Positions 13,927 through 15,950 of a stretch of DNA of 15,950 nt are shown here, piece after piece. The stretch's first letter is position 1. Each line of letters opens with the position of its first letter. Source of the DNA: CAZMFZ01 sp964565665 (GTDB lineage Bacteria; Bacteroidota; Bacteroidia; Cytophagales; UBA9547); assembly GCA_964565665.1 (NCBI GenBank), contig CAZMFZ010000090.1, positions 1-15,950 of the forward strand, read 5' to 3'. Under the pieces are notes generated by a model that saw only the letters and a program-made list of their open reading frames with translations, made no database searches and was not told the DNA's origin. The position numbers and the translations under genes are program-made.

Positions 13927-14712
13927 TCAAGAGTATAAATATTTCAACCGATAATAAATACAATTCGTGCTTACTGTTTCTAATATTTCGCTGAGGTTCG
14001 GCAAAAGGGTTTTGTTTGAACTCACTGCGGAAAAGCTGATTTGACTATTCAGATTATCTGCATCTACTGCATTTAATATTTTTACCGTTTTGGCAGGGGA
14101 ATTTACATACGTATCTTGGTTTTCAAACCCTAAAAAATAAGGAGCCGACACAGCAGCTTGGTCAGCTACACCATTATCACCTACTGCCACATCATCAATA
14201 TATATAGTGCCTCTTTCCATATAGTTTTGAGGCTGTGCCACTATTTGAAAGGCAGTAACTGCATTGTAATTTACAGTTGTAAAGCCCGGATCGTTGAAAT
14301 CGAAAGTAATGGTTTGCCACTTCGAAGTAGGATAAATCATTTTATTGGCTCTACGTCCGCCATCCTGACCTGGACTACTAAATAGAAATACGCCTATTTC
14401 AAATGGCAATTGTCTGGTAGTAGTGTCAGTTCTTATTTTGAAACTAACTTTTCTTCTTGTGGTAGCAGATAAGTTTAATGGCGATGGCATTGAGACGTAT
14501 ACTCCCGACCACATATCACCTTTGGCGATTACGGTTTTTAATGTTTGATTTTCAATAGTTAATAAATAGGGTACACCACCTGAAAAATTTGCAGGCACTA
14601 TAGTGCCGGAATTAAAGTTCTCAAAATACCCATTTTGGGCAAGAGCAAAATGCGAGAGTATCACCAGAAGTGATCTTAATAATTGTGAAAAGCGTTTAGA
14701 AGTATAGTTCAT
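13927..14712 (-). CDS. Secreted beta-sandwich protein, truncated at the C-terminus
   Basis: The protein has 261 residues from the ATG at 14712, chosen because it starts a good signal peptide (MNYTSKRFSQLLRSLLVILSHFALAQ) and because a promoter -7 box overlaps the longer start at 14769. A carbohydrate-binding or jelly-roll-like domain (about 30-180) is followed by TIYIDDVAVGD, which usually closes such domains in Bacteroidota. A second, cadherin- or Ig-like repeat then begins (SPAKTVKILNAVDADNLNSQISFSAVSSNKTLLPN), but it breaks off at PN and ends in an unrelated tail of about 20 residues. Relatives of this layout normally run on through several repeats to a T9SS sorting domain. Without one, export beyond the periplasm is doubtful. 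It is likely a decayed or recombined gene. Confidence 0.65.
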   Translation of the reverse strand: MNYTSKRFSQLLRSLLVILSHFALAQNGYFENFNSGTIVPANFSGGVPYLLTIENQTLKTVIAKGDMWSGVYVSMPSPLNLSATTRRKVSFKIRTDTTTRQLPFEIGVFLFSSPGQDGGRRANKMIYPTSKWQTITFDFNDPGFTTVNYNAVTAFQIVAQPQNYMERGTIYIDDVAVGDNGVADQAAVSAPYFLGFENQDTYVNSPAKTVKILNAVDADNLNSQISFSAVSSNKTLLPNLSEILETVSTNCIYYRLKYLYS

Positions 14713-14766
14713 TGCTTTAATTGTTAAAATAAAATTTAATAGTAAAATATAGTATAGTATTGGTTT

Positions 14767-14774
14767 CAAATCTA
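14767..14774 (-). promoter_or_regulatory. -7 box (TAGATTTG) of the truncated secreted protein gene
   Basis: On the minus strand this is an exact TAnnTTTG match, 54 bases before the ATG at 14712. A TTTA lies about 22 bases upstream in place of the -33 TTTG. It overlaps the alternative start codon at 14769, which argues against that start. The rest of 14775-14988 holds nothing recognisable. Confidence 0.4.
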
Positions 14775-14988
14775 CAGAGATGTATTTTAATATTTATAAA
14801 TCCATATTAAATATTTATTAAATACAATAAATTCTAATTTCAAAACAAAATTGAAGGTTCTTCAGATATGTTTGTTTGTATTTATCGCAGGATTGAATGT
14901 GTTTCACTCTACGCATTGTCAATTATAGACCAGCAGTGTTACAAAGTATATAAAAGGGGAGATAAGCTGAACCCAAGCCAGTTAATGC

Positions 14989-15032
14989 AAAAATGACCTA
15001 AATCATCTTTTATGATGATTTAGGTCATTTTT
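14989..15032 (-). terminator. Strong intrinsic terminator of the rhodopsin gene
   Basis: Nineteen-base arms 14989-15007 and 15014-15032 pair without a mismatch around a 6-base loop, ending in five A-U pairs. It lies 19 bases past the rhodopsin stop codon. Confidence 0.88.
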
Positions 15033-15051
15033 GATTTCGTGATTTGAAGTG

Positions 15052-15786
15052 TTAAATTTTCTTGCTTGATATAGCAATATTGTAAACTACCATTCCAAAA
15101 CCAATTTTATTGATGGCATCTGCAATGTTATAGAACAAATCGACATTGGAAGCTTTCCAGCCCAAGCCTACGTTCAACCAGCCACCTGGCATACACATGT
15201 AACCTATTGGGTATACTGCCCAGCCTACTAAAACAAACCAAGCCAATGCATTTACACCCCTAATTACTACAGGATCGCCAGATTTTTTGGCTAATTGTGC
15301 TACTTCACCCATCCAAGCAGTATACAAAATATAGATGTACCCGATAGTAGAGATTGCACCCCAAGTAAAGCTATAACCAGTAGAGCCATCTGTGAACGCT
15401 TCACCAATATAACCAGCCACCAACATCAATACTGATGCTAGTATTAGTTTCCATAGTAAACTTTTGGTTGCTCCAGCTGCTTTTGTCAACAAATAAAACT
15501 CAACGCACATTAAAGGTACAGTCAACGTCCAATCAATGTAGCGTAGTGCGGTGGGAGTTTGGCCAGTTGCCAAATAATAGTCGCGCATATAGTAATAATG
15601 AACGGCTGCAATCCCAGTAATAAGGGCAGAAACCAATAACGAGAGTTTCCATTTACCATCTACGCTCCCTCTTTCTACAAAGAAAAAGACAGAAGAAGCC
15701 AACATAGCCATGTAACCAACAAAGAAAGTAAAAGCAATTGGATCATCGACAGGGATAGTGACAATTGCTAGCAAAACGTTTTTCAT
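15052..15786 (-). CDS. Proteorhodopsin, light-driven outward proton pump
   Basis: The 244-residue protein has seven helices (about 16-36, 47-70, 79-101, 109-130, 137-158, 173-197, 213-240). Helix C carries R82, proton acceptor D85, T89 and proton donor E96, the DTE motif of proton-pumping proteorhodopsins (D97, T101, E108 in the SAR86 protein). H63 matches the conserved helix B histidine. K227 in DAINKIGFG is the retinal Schiff-base lysine and D223 its partner. The spectral tuning site (eight residues after D85) is M93, the green-absorbing type usual in Bacteroidota. G143 in TWGAIST is where xanthorhodopsin-type pumps have a glycine that opens a window for an antenna carotenoid. It is monocistronic, with its own terminator. 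No retinal synthesis gene is in the window. No TAnnTTTG box was found in the 164 AT-rich bases upstream. Confidence 0.97.
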   Translation of the reverse strand: MKNVLLAIVTIPVDDPIAFTFFVGYMAMLASSVFFFVERGSVDGKWKLSLLVSALITGIAAVHYYYMRDYYLATGQTPTALRYIDWTLTVPLMCVEFYLLTKAAGATKSLLWKLILASVLMLVAGYIGEAFTDGSTGYSFTWGAISTIGYIYILYTAWMGEVAQLAKKSGDPVVIRGVNALAWFVLVGWAVYPIGYMCMPGGWLNVGLGWKASNVDLFYNIADAINKIGFGMVVYNIAISSKKI

Positions 15787-15950
15787 TTTTGTATTATTTA
15801 AAGTTAAATTAATATTAGTTTAATAAAAAAGTTAATCATAATGTTTCGTCTTTTACTTATTATTAAGTATTTAGTTTTAAATTTTTAATTTTTATCTACT
15901 GTCAACCGACTAAAAATCAGCTTATATTATAGTTTCACGGAATAGTACAA

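Noticed and set aside
15877..15905. TTGACA on the minus strand upstream of the rhodopsin, like a proteobacterial -35 box
   Set aside because: No matching -10 box lies 16-18 bases away, and Bacteroidota do not use this consensus. In such AT-rich DNA it is likely chance.

Overview
The window looks like a chromosomal segment of an AT-rich, gliding or secreting member of the Bacteroidota (Cytophagales, Chitinophagales or Flavobacteriia type). The evidence is a type A and a type B type IX secretion (T9SS) sorting domain, near-absent Shine-Dalgarno sequences, several promoters of the Bacteroidota housekeeping form (TTTG, 19-21 bp, TAnnTTTG), a DTE-type proteorhodopsin, and Bacteroidota-style lipoproteins and SurA-like chaperones. 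No rRNA, tRNA, CRISPR array or recognisable transposase was seen.

Region 1 (1-2770) is an accessory patch. It holds the 3' end of a T9SS cargo gene with its terminator, a YoeB-like toxin with a small antitoxin on the minus strand, a 12-codon orphan copy of the same T9SS tail, a small membrane protein, a DUF4160/DUF2442 pair and a coiled-coil membrane protein. Two copies of a roughly 120-140 bp element stand directly upstream of the last two units. Each copy ends in a near-perfect Bacteroidota promoter, so the element acts as a ready-made promoter cassette. The DUF4160 reading frame appears to have lost one base near its end.

Region 2 (2870-10040) is more conventional. It has a large T9SS type B surface protein, then a UbiA-type prenyltransferase divergent from an Lrp/AsnC regulator, then a degenerate PAP2-like membrane protein. 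After these comes a probable three-gene unit: an orphan NarL/LuxR response regulator, a SurA-like lipoprotein and a two-parvulin SurA-like chaperone, the last two overlapping by 29 bases. It could link a phosphorelay to outer-membrane protein folding.

Region 3 (10184-14770) shows signs of decay. There is an MBL-fold hydrolase cut off after its first metal motif, a 729-base stretch without genes, and an intact NTF2/SnoaL-like protein convergent with a four-domain Ig-like (BIG2) lipoprotein across a perfect bidirectional terminator. These are followed by two overlapping hypothetical frames that look like one frameshifted gene, and by a secreted beta-sandwich protein that lacks its expected C-terminal half.

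Region 4 (14989-15950) holds a complete light-driven proton pump of the green-absorbing proteorhodopsin type, with its own strong terminator. A glycine in helix E is compatible with binding an antenna carotenoid. No retinal or carotenoid biosynthesis gene is in the window.
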